Translations under genes and position numbers: made by a program
Notes under the pieces: generated by a model
Seen by the model: only the letters and a program-made list of their open reading frames with translations
Database searches by the model: none
Told to the model about the DNA's origin: nothing
Assembly (NCBI GenBank): GCA_905221605.1
Contig: CAJNDS010001635.1
Span: 62,001-126,000 of the forward strand
From: Symbiodinium natans
Lineage: Eukaryota; Sar; Dinophyceae; Suessiales; Symbiodiniaceae
Length of the DNA stretch: 64,000 nt
Reading direction: 5' to 3'
In this document: positions 33,178 to 43,345 of the stretch, piece by piece
How positions within the stretch are numbered: position 1 is the stretch's first letter
Layout: each line of letters opens with the position of its first letter

Positions 33178-34364
33178 ATGGTGAAGCCCCAGAATGAGTT
33201 CACTTGGATGCCACAGCCTATCTACACCACAAGTACAACTTTTGGTGGGACTACAACAGTTACAAACACTTCCACCGCCACAGCCACCTCCTCAACATCA
33301 GGAACTGCCACTGCCACGACTTCAACCTCAGTAACGCACACGACCACTACCTCTTTTACAGGGACTTCAACAAGCAGCTTCACGGCTACCACAAGCACGA
33401 CGGGCACCATGACCAGCACAACGACAGCTACCAACACCCTCACCACGACAACCTCAGGAACGCACACGACCACCACCTCTTTCACAGCGACTTCAACTAG
33501 CAGTTTCACGGCCACCACAACCACGACGGGCACTATGACCAGCACAACAACGTCCACTAAGACCCTCACCACGACAACCTCAGAAACGCACACGACCACT
33601 ACCTCTTTCACAGCGACTTCAACTAGCAGTTTCACGGCCACCACAACGACGACAGGCACCATCACCACCACAACAACGTCCACCAACAGCTTCACGACCA
33701 CAACTTCCGGCACACGCACAACTACTACCACTTCCACAATCACTGCAACCACCACTTCCACAGTCACAGCCACGACAACAACAAGCATTACTACAACCTC
33801 CTCCACAACCTACACCATCACCACTTCCACGACCGTTTCGTCTACATCGAGCTCAACCTCAACGACCTCTGAAACAAGCACATCCATCACTGTGTCGTCC
33901 ACTTCCACTACAAGCATCTATATCCCCCTTGGGAAGTATTTTTGATTTTTGTTTATATAAAACCTATAAGGGGATTTTTCACATATTGTGTTTTCTTAAG
34001 GTTCTAAGGGGAGTATAGGCATATCCACCAGTAGCTCAACAACCACCTCCACGACAGTCTCCAGCACTAGCACGACGTCTTCGACAAGCACTTCTTCCAC
34101 AAGAACTCTGACGTCGACGTCGACAGTTACGGCCACAACCACTTCCGTCACAAGCACCTCCTCCAGCAGCAGCAAGACAAGCACAACGACCTACACTTCA
34201 AGCTCTACAAGCACGACCGCAACAATGACACACACATCGTCTGTTACCAGCACTTCCTCCACTGCAACGACCGCCACCTCAACGAGCACATCCGTTACAA
34301 GCAGTTCGTCGTCCACGACCTCGACGACCTCCACCTCCGAGACCTCCACGAGCACATCTCGCAC
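33178..34364 (+). CDS. Long Ser/Thr-rich (mucin-like) exon split by a TIR element
   Basis: Exon part 1 runs to 33913 and part 2 is 34019-34364. It begins near MVKPQNEFTWMPQPIYTTST (the 5' border is unproven) and is then almost only Thr and Ser, with units such as THTTTTSFTATSTSSFTATT. The 105-nt insert 33914-34018 starts GC and ends AG. Removing it joins A|GC as Ser and keeps the frame to CGCAC|GTGTCT. The product would be an extended, heavily O-glycosylated extracellular stalk. The reverse frame of poly-Val/Glu is the shadow of the same repeat. Strong coding support. Confidence 0.75.
33334..33711 (+). repeat. Three tandem 126-bp coding repeats
   Basis: Units at 33334-33459, 33460-33585 and 33586-33711 each encode 42 residues starting THTTTTSFT. 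Units 2 and 3 are closer to each other than to unit 1. They look like unequal exchange within the exon. Confidence 0.85.
33918..34018. mobile_element. Family C element inside a coding exon (introner-like)
   Basis: Ends CTATATCCCCCTTGGGAAG and TTCTAAGGGGAGTATAG. Flanked by a perfect 4-bp duplication GCAT (33914-33917 and 34019-34022). The left duplicate supplies a GC donor and the element's last bases supply the AG acceptor, so the insertion creates an intron without changing the protein. Relatives at 36222 and 46840. Confidence 0.85.
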
Positions 34365-34613
34365 GTGTCTGGTCAGCAAGTGACACACCTTTTCATCACG
34401 TCTTAAGGGCTGCTGCTCGCCCAGCTTGCATGACGTTTCGCGTGACCTGCTCAGAGTCTTGATCACAGGTTTCCCGGTGATAGGTAGGAGTGCGGAATAT
34501 ATTTAAAAAAAAGAACGCGGTTTACCAGCAGGGCGTGAGGCTTGTCTGCCGCACAATCTCTGGGTCGGCTGTGGTCCTTAAACCTGTCCACTGCAGAAAC
34601 AGCTTGGGAAAAG

Positions 34614-34724
34614 GAGCACATCCACCTCCTTTACATCCTCCTCAACAATGTCAACCAGTGTTACAAGCTCTTCCACCTCTTCCTCTTCCACCACATCGGC
34701 GACCTCCTCAAGTACCTCGCGCAC
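34614..34724 (+). CDS. Ser/Thr-rich exon
   Basis: After GAAAAG. Reads STSTSFTSSSTMSTSVTSSS and on to TSATSSSTSRT, ending GCAC|GAGACT, a GA-type donor in the same sequence context as GCAC|GTGTCT of the previous exon. The split Thr codon (AC|G) is in phase at both ends. Confidence 0.65.
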
Positions 34725-34772
34725 GAGACTCGGCTGCATTCTGCGGCCCATACGCATGACATCCGTACCCTT

Positions 34773-34876
34773 GAGTAGCCCAGTGGTACCCTTTACCCTT
34801 TTTTTGTTTATGGTTTCCCCTATAAAATAGCCAACTCAAAAAGGGTGCCCTTATCATAGGTTACTTGGCTACCAAG
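34773..34876. mobile_element. Family B element, copy with splice-like ends
   Basis: Starts GAGTAGCCCAGTGGTACCCT and ends GTTACTTGGCTACCAAG. Flanks GTACCCTT and GTACCTCA agree at 6 of 8. GTAGCC at the left and CCAAG at the right could serve as donor and acceptor; removing it would leave an open frame of about 50 codons to the element at 34976. Confidence 0.7.
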
Positions 34877-34975
34877 TACCTCATCCATCCTGGGCCCCCA
34901 CTTTCCTGCAACAACCTGAAAACCTGAAGGCTCCTAGGCGCGAGACGCAGGTGGAGCCCAATGTCTTCCATTGGG

Positions 34976-35090
34976 ATCCAGAGTAGGCCCTTATTCCCTT
35001 TGTTTGGGGGGGCTTCGGTTCCCTTCTAAGCCCCTTTATAGAACCAAGAAAGGTTACCCTTTCTATGCCTAGGTTACTCTTGGCTCTAGA
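34976..35090. mobile_element. TIR element related to family B
   Basis: Ends CCAGAGTAGGCCCTTATTCC and GGTTACTCTTGGCTCT, matching the copy at 3635. Internal GGTTCCCTT motif shared with family B. Confidence 0.6.
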
Positions 35091-35121
35091 ATGTCAGGGT
35101 CGTTGGGGCTCCCGCTCCAAG

Positions 35122-35187
35122 GAGCAGCTCGAGCTCGACCACCTCAACCTCAACAAGCAGTGCCACGACAACGTCGACCACGGCCAC
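35122..35187 (+). CDS. Ser/Thr-rich exon
   Basis: After TCCAAG, phase matched to the exon at 34614. Reads SSSSSTTSTSTSSATTTSTT. Ends either GCCAC|GCGCCC (GC donor, same phase as its neighbours) or CCA|GTGTGG seven bases later. Confidence 0.6.
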
Positions 35188-35222
35188 GCGCCCAGTGTGG
35201 TTTAGGGTAACTGTGCATATAC

Positions 35223-35315
35223 CAGCATGGGCTATTATACCCTATGGCCCCTGAATAAGGCCCTTTAGAGCGTTGATTATGGGGATTATAGGGCCTAATA
35301 ATAGTAGCCCATCCT
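35223..35315. mobile_element. TIR element, single copy
   Basis: CAGCATGGGCTATTATACCC at left faces AATAATAGTAGCCCATCCTG at right. No clear duplication, no ORF. Confidence 0.5.
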
Positions 35316-35549
35316 GTATGGCTTACATGGGCTTACCAGCTGGGCGGACAAAGCAAGCCTCCTAAGGGGCTTGGGGCGGTCATCCTGACTTCTGCTACCT
35401 TCCGTGGCATAGGCTTTCGAGGTTAGGGCGGATTTGGTTGTTGGATTTTGGAGACAGGGGCGGTTCGCGGGGGTTTGGGCTTTGTTTACTTCTTCATATA
35501 TGCGCATTCGATAGAGGGTTCAAAAAAGCTTCTGGCCCCATGTGCCTAG

Positions 35550-36570
35550 GCGACTTCGACGACCACAATGTCCACCACAACCAAAACAGCGACGTCCACG
35601 AGCGCACCCTGACCTTGCACACTCTCTGGGTCTTAGATGTGCTACAAGGGTTTCAGGACTATTCAGGGTTCGAGTCTCTTGAGGTTCGGGATAAGCATTG
35701 GGGGGGCTTCCCCAGGCGGCAGTTGCAGTAACGGGGGGGGGGGGGGGGGGGTGCCTTTGACCTTTCCGACAGTCGATGCATGCGCAGCCTAACCATGAGC
35801 ACCTCTGTCTTCATCGCTTCGACCACGGTTCCTCCAGGGCCTGAACCAAAACTTCTCCTACTTGCTGTCTACATCCTGTCCCCAAAAGTTTCACAACACG
35901 TAGGGATACCCTAAACCCTAAACCCTAAAGTTTGCTGTGGCTAGTCGGGTGGGAAGAAAAGGTCGAAACCCTAAACCCTAAACCCTTAGCGGTCTTCGGG
36001 GCGAGGCCTTAGTCCTCTGTAGGATGTTGGGCACAAGGTCGCCCAATGTCCCCCCATCCTCACGGTGAAACTTTTTGCTGGCGCGCGCGGGTATGGTACA
36101 AGCATGCAGATGATGCTTGTGCCCGAGCTTGCACTGAAACCTGTTTGGAAAGTGAGCGCATGCTTGCCCCGCCGCAAGCCCCGCTGTTCGGGGATGAGCC
36201 TTCGCGTCGCCTGAGAAACTTCTATATCCCCCTAAAACCCAAGAGGATATCAAAATTAGTATTTTTATAAAGGGGAGTATAGACTTCCATCCAGCAGAGG
36301 TGACTACCACACTTACAACATCGACGAGCTCAAGTGTTGGCTTGACTGCATGATCTACCCTGGCAAACTAGTGCCAACTCAGACTCGTAGTCGTTGGAAC
36401 ACGTCAAGTCCTGTCTCCAAAGCAGTTGAGGGTTCTGGAGGGCTTAGGCACATAGGGCAGTGGACGCACCGCCATGAGGCTACAACTACCAAGACCACGA
36501 AGACAGCAACGTCAACATCGGGTACGTCTACATCTTCAGCAACATCTACCTCCACAACCACTTCGACAAG
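35550..36570 (+). CDS. Three short Ser/Thr-rich exons
   Basis: Segments 35550-35602 (ATSTTTMSTTTKTATSTS, GC donor), 36300-36332 (VTTTLTTSTSSS, donor A|GTGTTG) and 36479-36570 (ATTTKTTKTATSTSGTSTSS, ending AGC|GACTAG). Each follows an AG|G and is open only for this length. The repetition of the same composition in small pieces separated by unrelated DNA is the evidence. Exact phases between them are not all resolved. Confidence 0.5.
35727..35752. repeat. Long G-run
   Basis: About 22 consecutive G after GTAACG. Confidence 0.9.
36222..36282. mobile_element. Family C element, short copy
   Basis: Starts CTATATCCCCCTAAAACCC and ends AAGGGGAGTATAG; 61 bp. Perfect 4-bp duplication ACTT on both sides (36218-36221 and 36283-36286). 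It lies upstream of the Thr-rich exon at 36300. Confidence 0.8.
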
Positions 36571-36928
36571 CGACTAGGGCTGCACTTTCGGGGTTCTAAG
36601 GACTTTCGCGGAAGTAAACGACAGAACCGTGAGGTGAGAGCATATTAGAAGCAGAACTGGGAGTTTCGGAGGAAATCGTGAAGGTATGTGTACCTGCCAG
36701 CAGAATGTGTCATGAGCCAACATGCCAGCAGAATGTGTCATGAGCCAACGTGCCACTGCCTGCCCCGATATTGAAGCTCCGTCATGGGCTTTTGGGGCAC
36801 CCCGAAGATGTAAAGCTCCCAAACCCTGGCTTCTATACCATGGCTAGTGCATGCAGCTCTTTGTAAGTCGCGATATGTGTTCAAAGGGTTTCTGTGGGGC
36901 CATGCTCGGAGAACATGCCCATGAGCAG

Positions 36929-38112
36929 GCACCACAACCTACACGAATACGACCAGTACCACCCAGACGACAACAACTTCTTCGACGTCCAGCAAGCTCC
37001 TTCTCCGCAGTTTGGGGATCCGAACATGTCCTGCGCGGCTATGTGCCCAAAGAATATAATCATGTTGGTGGGAGAGGGGTGGGGGGAGCGGGGCCCTCGC
37101 ATCATCTTGAAGAGTCAACTATGCACTTTCAAGGTCGCAGTCTGAGTCTGTCCCACTAGACAACTCGAACAGTTCCACTTGCGTCCACCTGCCCGTTGAA
37201 CAGGGGACCTAAACCCTAAACCGAGCCTTGCCGGCCTTGTGCGAGAGTGAGCGACTAAACCGAGAATTATGATTATGATGATTATTTTTACTATTGTTAT
37301 GGTCATTGCTATCATTATCTGTATCCGTTCTTCCGCTGTGAGTCCTCGAAGTCTCCCTGCGCCGGCCGGGCGTAACAGTGACATTTCCTTTGGGGGTCAA
37401 ACGTAGCCTTCTAAGGCCCCTGGGAATCATTGGGTTTAGGGTTTTGAGGGTTTAGGGTTTAAATCGGTTCTCATCTGGAAACTCCCCTTGCTCACCCCCT
37501 CACCACCCCCAGGACAAGCACCTCGTCAACGGTTTCAACAACAACCTCAACCCTGAGGCCAGTGTCCAAGAGCTATTCGGTTTGAGGCTCACAAGGATTT
37601 CAACAGGTTGTCGGGTGTTTGCCGCACAGTTCGCACTGGTGGGAATCCACGTTTGTCGCAGAATAAATGCTTGAAATGAGTTAGGTTGGGCCGGAGCCTG
37701 CCTGAGCAAGCACTGTGCGCTGTCATAAACGGTGGCTCTGGCATCCATGACCTTCTGTGCTGCGTGTTGGTCGTATGGAATTGGGCTGCTAGAGTCTCCT
37801 CGTTGATAAGTGAACCACTGCTTTAGCTGAGATGGGTTAACTCCAGTATAGGCCCAGTAGCTCTGGATGGTCTGAAATGCATGAGCCCTTGTTTGTTTAG
37901 AAGTATCCTGCATCCTGTCCTGCTAGCTGAAACCAGTCTCCCTATCGTTTCAGGGCAGGGGCTCCGCCATCAAAAGCACATCTGCACCCCGTGTCTACTC
38001 ACTGACAGCCCTGGGGCTGTGAGCTTTGTGACTTCGCGAGTTGAAGACACTGCCTTGCCAGTTCCACGTCATCCACGACTACGACCGAAACCCTGACAAG
38101 CACCACAAGGCA
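36929..38112 (+). CDS. Three short Ser/Thr-rich exons
   Basis: Segments 36929-36995 (GTTTYTNTTSTTQTTTTSST), 37513-37557 (RTSTSSTVSTTTSTLRP, after CCCCCAG) and 38056-38112 (SSTSSTTTTETLTSTTR). Same composition as the neighbouring exons. The intervening DNA carries telomere-like tracts and homopolymers. Borders are approximate. Confidence 0.45.
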
Positions 38113-39121
38113 CGACATCACTCACCAGGTTGCAGCGTAGCTTAGGCCATTAGAGCCTGTAGGGCTGAGGGTCCATCTTTGGGTCCATGCTCGAGGAACC
38201 CTAAAGCCGGAAGCATCGACTCCCAGGGAGAGGGAAAGAGAATTTTCTGCACCAGGGCCTGGCCCGCATGCCCCCAAGTTGCCCCCAAGAAAGAAAAAAA
38301 GAGAGCCGAAAACGTTTGGGGGGGGGGGGGCATGCGGCATTGTACGTGGTAGTGGGCCTTGGGGGCATACTCGGGTCTCTCCTGTACCGCGCATCCATTG
38401 CGCCGAGGCTCCGGCCCCAGGCCCCTCGAAAGATAGAGCGAGCGAGAGGCAGAGAAATGTTGACGTTGAGGCGACCCGGGAAAGAGGAAGTCCGGTGCTG
38501 ATCCGGATTTTTCAGATAGCCACTTCGATGAGCATTGCTGGAAGTCCTTCCTGGGAGATCAGTTGTTCCAGCCTGAGCAGATGGCATCGAGGGGAGATCT
38601 GGCGGGGGGTTCAAGAGGTGGATATGTCAGGTCTGTTGCATCTCCCAAAGGACCTCCCCAAACTGGGGTGTGCCAAGTGCGCCGGGGGTTCGTCCCTGAA
38701 GCTCCTGGAAGGCCAGAAAGAAAGAACGAAAAACGAAAGAAACAAGCAGCGTACTCCCTTCTCACCTGATCTACCATCGTAGCAGTCCCGGTGTCTGAAC
38801 CCCTCTACAGAAGAGCTCGCCAACCACGTCAAAGTGGCACTTGCTACTCTCTTGGATCTCTTGGCTCAACTGTCACGGTGGCTCTGGTCCCGTATTCGTA
38901 GTCGTGCTGGGGCCAAAGCCTGTTGGCAGCGTGCGGGCCCGCATGGGCTCGCCCCCAAGCCCTGTGCAAGCTGGTCAGGAGATCAGGGTCTAGACTCTAG
39001 GGCCTCTAGGGCTTCATAACAAGGTTGTGTGGGGGAGTGGGAGCCTGGAAAGGGGCTTCAGGGTTCAGGAATAAGGTTCAGGAATAAGCCGGAAAGAATC
39101 GGGAGCTTGAAGCCTTCGCAG
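38113..39121. other. Intron-like DNA
   Basis: Overlapping open frames on both strands at 38200-38830 are Arg/Lys- or Ser/Pro-rich and not convincing. G-run of about 14 at 38318. Confidence 0.4.
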
Positions 39122-39222
39122 CTCGACCACGTCGTCGTCGACAACATCGTCCTCGACGACGTCGAGCACTTCCTCCAGTAGCAGCTCTAGCTCAAGCACC
39201 TCATCGTCCTCAACTTCGAGCC
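39122..39222 (+). CDS. Ser-rich exon
   Basis: After TTCGCAG. Reads SSTTSSSTTSSSTTSSTSSS and remains Ser-rich to about 39222, where SPLDW and a stop follow. The long Ser run uses mixed codons (AGC, TCG, TCC), so it is coding rather than a simple triplet repeat. Confidence 0.55.
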
Positions 39223-39384
39223 CCTTGGACTGGACCCTTTAGGCCCTGGAGCCCTGGTTTTTACTTGTGGCCTCTTTAAACCCCAATAGAAAGCGCAGTC
39301 CTAAACCATGCAGGGCATGAACACCTAACTTTCAGGGACAACCTACTCTCTATATACTTATACATTTATGACATATATATATAT

Positions 39385-39415
<31 letters not shown>

Positions 39416-39539
39416 TTTCGCACTTCAGCGTCCTCCCAACATACTTGTCGGTATAGCAGCCCGCGTTTTGTGGTGTAGTTCTTGCCAAAATAATGAGTGC
39501 GTTTAGGGATTAGGGGGCCTTACAGGGCTTAGCAAAAAT

Positions 39540-39660
39540 AGGAGAGAGAGAGAGAGAGAGCAAAGCAAAGCAGAGCAGAGCAGAGCAGAGCAGAGCAGAG
39601 CAGAGCAAAGCAAAGCAAAGCAAAGCAGAGAGAGAGAGAGAGAGTGAGCGAGAGCCCTAA
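39540..39660. repeat. GA and (A)GCAAA/GCAGA pentamer microsatellite
   Basis: (GA)n flanks AGCAA/AGCAG pentamers that switch from CAAAG to CAGAG and back. Symmetric compound repeat. Confidence 0.9.
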
Positions 39661-39921
39661 CAAGACAAAGAATGGCAGAGAGAGACAGGCACGGTCTTTG
39701 TTCCGTAAACAGACTGTCGTTTACATGCGTGGAAATGCGTGGAGTCCGAGATTCTCCTTCAGGACCGTTAGTTCGCTGGATTTCTTGAGAGAGCGAGAGA
39801 GCGAGAGAGAGAGGGAGGGAAGAGCCATCAGTTCTGCCAAGGGTTCTATAGAACCGATAGAACCAGTCTCCCCCAGGCAGACAGATTGACCATGAATGAG
39901 TTTATGCGCTGCTTAACTCAG

Positions 39922-39966
39922 GTACCAGCACATCGACCTCTTCATCATCGTCTTCCAGCACCTCCA
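39922..39966 (+). CDS. Ser/Thr-rich exon
   Basis: After AACTCAG. Reads TSTSTSSSSSSSTS and ends A|GTGGCT, one base of Ser carried over, which joins in phase to the exon at 41436 (A+GC = Ser). If the donor is instead CAAGAGG|GTTTAG, the exon ends at the telomere-like array. Confidence 0.55.
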
Positions 39967-39987
39967 GTGGCTTGCAAGATCCAAGAG

Positions 39988-40095
39988 GGTTTAGGGTTTA
40001 GGGTTAGGGTTTAGGGTTTAGGGTTTAGGGTTTAGGGTTTAGGGTTTAGGGTTTAGGGTTTAGGGTTTAGGGTTTAGGGTTTAGGGTTTAGGGTT
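39988..40095 (+). repeat. Longest + oriented telomere-like array
   Basis: About 15 TTTAGGG units with one TTAGGG slip, starting a few bases after the Ser-rich exon. Confidence 0.97.
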
Positions 40096-41435
40096 CCTGT
40101 TGGGGGGTTCGGCACCACGGAGCGATGGTGAAGACCTAGTGAGGAGAATGCAAGAGACACCCCTAGATGAGGCAGTTGCCACCTAGCATGGCTATACCTA
40201 CACATATATACATTCATACATACATATATACACCATTTTTATTTAGGTCTATACATGACATACATACCTGTATGTATTATATGGGTTGGTAGTCTCTTTA
40301 AGTAGGGTTTCTGTTTTAGAGCTGCATTGTATTCGAGGTTCTTATTAGGGCATCCAGGGGCTATCTATCTATTTATCTATATGTATATATATATATATAC
40401 AGGTTGTAAGGGGAACAAAGAGGCCACCGACCTGTATAATGTATGTATGTATTGTTAAAGTTGCAGAGAGAGAGAGAGAGATTGTTAAGGTTGTACGTGT
40501 TTTTCGCATGCCAACACTGCCCTACTGCAAACCACCGAAGTCGCAACGAGTTCTTGTCGAGAGCTCCCCGCTGCGAAGCAGAATGCACAGTCGTAGCACT
40601 GATCGCAGTGGCGATGCCGCTTTTACCGGCAGTACACGCACTCAGCCAGGCTCCAAGTCTGTACGCCTACCGTTCCAGCCAGAAACCAAATCGCATGTGG
40701 ACACACACACACACACATTGTGCGACTCGCCAAATTCAACTCTCAAGCCCCGAAAACCCAAAAAAGCTTTGAAGCCACGACTTCGAACCGCCTCCTCACC
40801 TGCTTCTGCCACGGTGTGTTGTGTGTGTGCGCGTCGGAAAGCCCCTTCACCCGAACACTTTTCGCAAGCCGACATTGAGGTTGAGGGCTGAGGAATCTGA
40901 ATGTTCTTTTGGCCTTGTAGGAGGTACTTAGCTGTTGTGTTGCGGCTGCAGCGCTACGAGTGGGTTTAGCAGTGCTCCAGATTGCAGGAGTTGTCCATCA
41001 TGTGCCGTCTTTCCTCACGTCCCTAATGCCCCCAGCCCTAAGCCCAAAGCAGTGCTATTGCCAGTCGGGTGGCAAAAGAAACTGCCACTGAATCCTTGCC
41101 TGTCGCGCGAGTGTGAGAGTCGAAGCCCGAAGCACGCTTTTCTGCTTGGCGAAATCAGCCAAGAATCACCAGCTACGTGCAAAGACCCTAAACCCTAAGC
41201 CCTAAATCAGGCTTTAACTACAAGATCTCACGCCCGAAGCGCGGCTTAAGGCTTAAGGCCTTCATTCTCGAGGCCCTCTGACGATCCCTGAACTCCTTTT
41301 CATCCTTGCACCGCCCAATGGGTTCGGGCTTTAGGGTTTTTTTTAGGGCTTTCAGGGTTTTAGGGCGTTTAGGGTTTTTAGGGTTTTTAAGGTTTTTAGG
41401 GGTCAGGGTTTACTGGTTTTCCTTGAACATTCGAG

Positions 41436-41489
41436 GCACAAGCACCTCGGCAACCCAGACCAGCTCGACGATGACGATGTCCTCCACCA
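41436..41489 (+). CDS. Ser/Thr-rich exon
   Basis: After CATTCGAG. Reads TSTSATQTSSTMTMSST and ends A|GCGGCT, a GC donor matching A|GTGGCT of the previous exon. It stays open past this to a second possible end, CAGAG|GTTTAGGG. Confidence 0.55.
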
Positions 41490-41522
41490 GCGGCTCGGAT
41501 TGCCTGAGTTGCTCCCCAGAGG

Positions 41523-41792
41523 TTTAGGGTTTAGGACGCAAAAAAAGGGTTTAGGGTTTAGGGTTTAGGGATTTTCTACATGGCCTGAGTTGAGTTTGCG
41601 TTCTGAGGAGCTGGCACCTCTGAGCCTTAAAACACCTCCAGGTGCAGCGCCGAACCCCAGTCACCCTAAACCCTAAACCCTAAACCCTAAACCCTAAACC
41701 CTAAACCCTAAACCCTAAACCCTAAACCCTAAACCCTAAACCCTAAACCCTAAACCCTAGACCCTAAACCCTAAACCCTAAACCCTAAACCC
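41523..41792. repeat. Facing telomere-like arrays bounding one intron
   Basis: TTTAGGG units at 41523-41570 face a long CCCTAAA array at 41665-41792 (about 18 units). Together they form a large inverted repeat just inside the intron before the exon at 41821. Confidence 0.95.
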
Positions 41793-41820
41793 CAAGACAG
41801 CCATAGAGATCCATGCCCAG

Positions 41821-41888
41821 GTACAGCGACGAAGACCAGCACCAGCAAAACCTTGACGACCTCGTCAACGCTCCCGGGCAGCACTTTA
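41821..41888 (+). CDS. Ser/Thr-rich exon
   Basis: After ATGCCCAG. With the leftover A of the previous exon it reads STATKTSTSKTLTTSSTLPG, to about 41888, where a TIR element begins. Confidence 0.55.
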
Positions 41889-41889
41889 G

Positions 41890-41987
41890 ACTTACTGTTG
41901 GTTAGCAGGGAAAGGAGGGAATTAGGGCACCCTATGTATATATGTATATACCTCGTTCCCCATTCCCTACGAACCAACCGTAAGAGT
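41890..41987. mobile_element. TIR element
   Basis: CTTACTGTTGGTTAGCAGGG at left faces CCCTACGAACCAACCGTAAG at right; the right half of a relative is at 32128-32155. AT-rich core. It sits directly after a coding segment. Confidence 0.65.
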
Positions 41988-42351
41988 AGGCGGAGTGCTG
42001 GAGCCATTGTGAAAAGGTTCAGAGGGCACAGAGCCAGGCACATGCACACAGCCACACCTAAAACCGCACAAGTCATAATAAAAATAAGAAGAAGAATAAG
42101 AATAAACCCTACAAACCTGCAAATCCTAAGCCTCAGAATTAGAAACCAGCCTGTGGCCCAACTTGTCGTGATAGCTCATCTTTATATCTCCAACATGCAG
42201 TTGTTGGCTTCTTTTTTGGAGAGGGGGGGAGGGGCTAAGGCTTAAGCTGTAGAACTCCAAGCCAAGCGACGACTTGGCTTACTTGGAGCTTAGCATGGAT
42301 TCGTGCCATCTTAGGGTTCCTTCGCAGCGGAGGTTATATCCGTAAACCAAG

Positions 42352-42437
42352 GATGACGCTGACCAGCACCATCCTCCCTGGCACCTGCCCTCCACCCTCG
42401 CTCAACAAAGACTTCTTTGAGACACGGCTTGAGCAAG
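42352..42437 (+). CDS. Exon at the end of the Ser/Thr-rich region
   Basis: After ACCAAG. Reads MTLTSTILPGTCPPPSLNKD and FFETRLEQ, to G|GCTGAG (GC donor). It changes from Thr-rich to Cys/Pro-containing sequence, suggesting a transition from the mucin-like stalk to the Cys-rich modules. Confidence 0.5.
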
Positions 42438-42529
42438 GCTGAGGTAGAGGGTTTACATCCCCACAGGTACAGACTTTTTGACTATCATATGATGACCTTC
42501 CTGGGGCCTTCAAGTTTAGGGATTGGTGT

Positions 42530-42808
42530 GTGGGGTTCGGTGCGCCTCTAACATGCCCTAATCATGACGTAACAAACGGGAGAGTACCAGCACTTGGCAA
42601 TTCATTCGAGCCCAAATGGGCACAACCAGAACTATTTGGAAAGGGCTGCTTCTTACAGTTCGATATCCTGTGTGCTTGGCGGTCGATGTTAGGATCTTGT
42701 GTCAGTCCGGCAGAGTGTTGGATCGTAATCGTACAATCTTCCAAATCAGGCCAAAAGTGCCCAACACGCACTTGTGGAAAGCCCCCAAATCATCAATGCC
42801 TCGCCTAG
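42530..42808 (+). CDS. Candidate exon, unresolved frame
   Basis: One + frame reads NGRVPALGNSFEPKWAQPEL and CGKPPNHQCLA. A second + frame (42616-42972) is also open and plausible. Cys-rich. Cannot be assigned. Confidence 0.3.
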   Translation: MGFGAPLTCPNHDVTNGRVPALGNSFEPKWAQPELFGKGCFLQFDILCAWRSMLGSCVSPAECWIVIVQSSKSGQKCPTRTCGKPPNHQCLA

Positions 42809-43139
42809 TCGTGAGAGTGGAAGCTCTATGTGGATTGGGAACTAGGCTTCGGCATTCAAGGTTGGATCTCGGGGCTAAGATCTTGGGGGGTGTATTGGGG
42901 TGGGCTCAGGCTTGTAAAGGTTGCTCAGTTGAGGGCTGCGTTTGTCTTTGTTGGGAGGACTTAGGGCTTTGAGGGTTTAGAGAGTCGCATCGAGTGGCCT
43001 CAAAACCCTAAACCCCACACCCCAAACCCTAAAGCCTAAACCCTAAACCCTAGCAGAACTACCCATGTAGTAGCCCTGCTGCCCAGAATGTGTCGGAGTG
43101 CATCGACCAGTTTCCCGGCTCCAGGCTGGGGGCTGCTTT

Positions 43140-43345
43140 CTGCCAACACATATATATATATACATATATATGTATATGCATATATGTATTATATATATAT
43201 ATATACATATATACACATACATATACATACATGTACAATGATATAAAAATCAAGAGTTCTAGTATAAGACTATGTGTATATTTCTATATATATATATGTA
43301 TTACGTATATATGTATTACGTTATTTTTTTTGTCTCTGTACATAC
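43140..43345. other. AT-rich low-complexity intron DNA
   Basis: TA/CATA-rich tracts. Open frames of Tyr and Ile here are artefacts. Confidence 0.8.

Noticed and set aside
33222-33806. 194-codon Val/Glu-rich minus-strand frame
   Set aside because: Mirror image of the Thr-rich + strand exon; ACN codons reversed give GTN.
39988-41792. True chromosome end or subtelomere
   Set aside because: Arrays are short, in both orientations, and flanked on both sides by coding exons of one gene.
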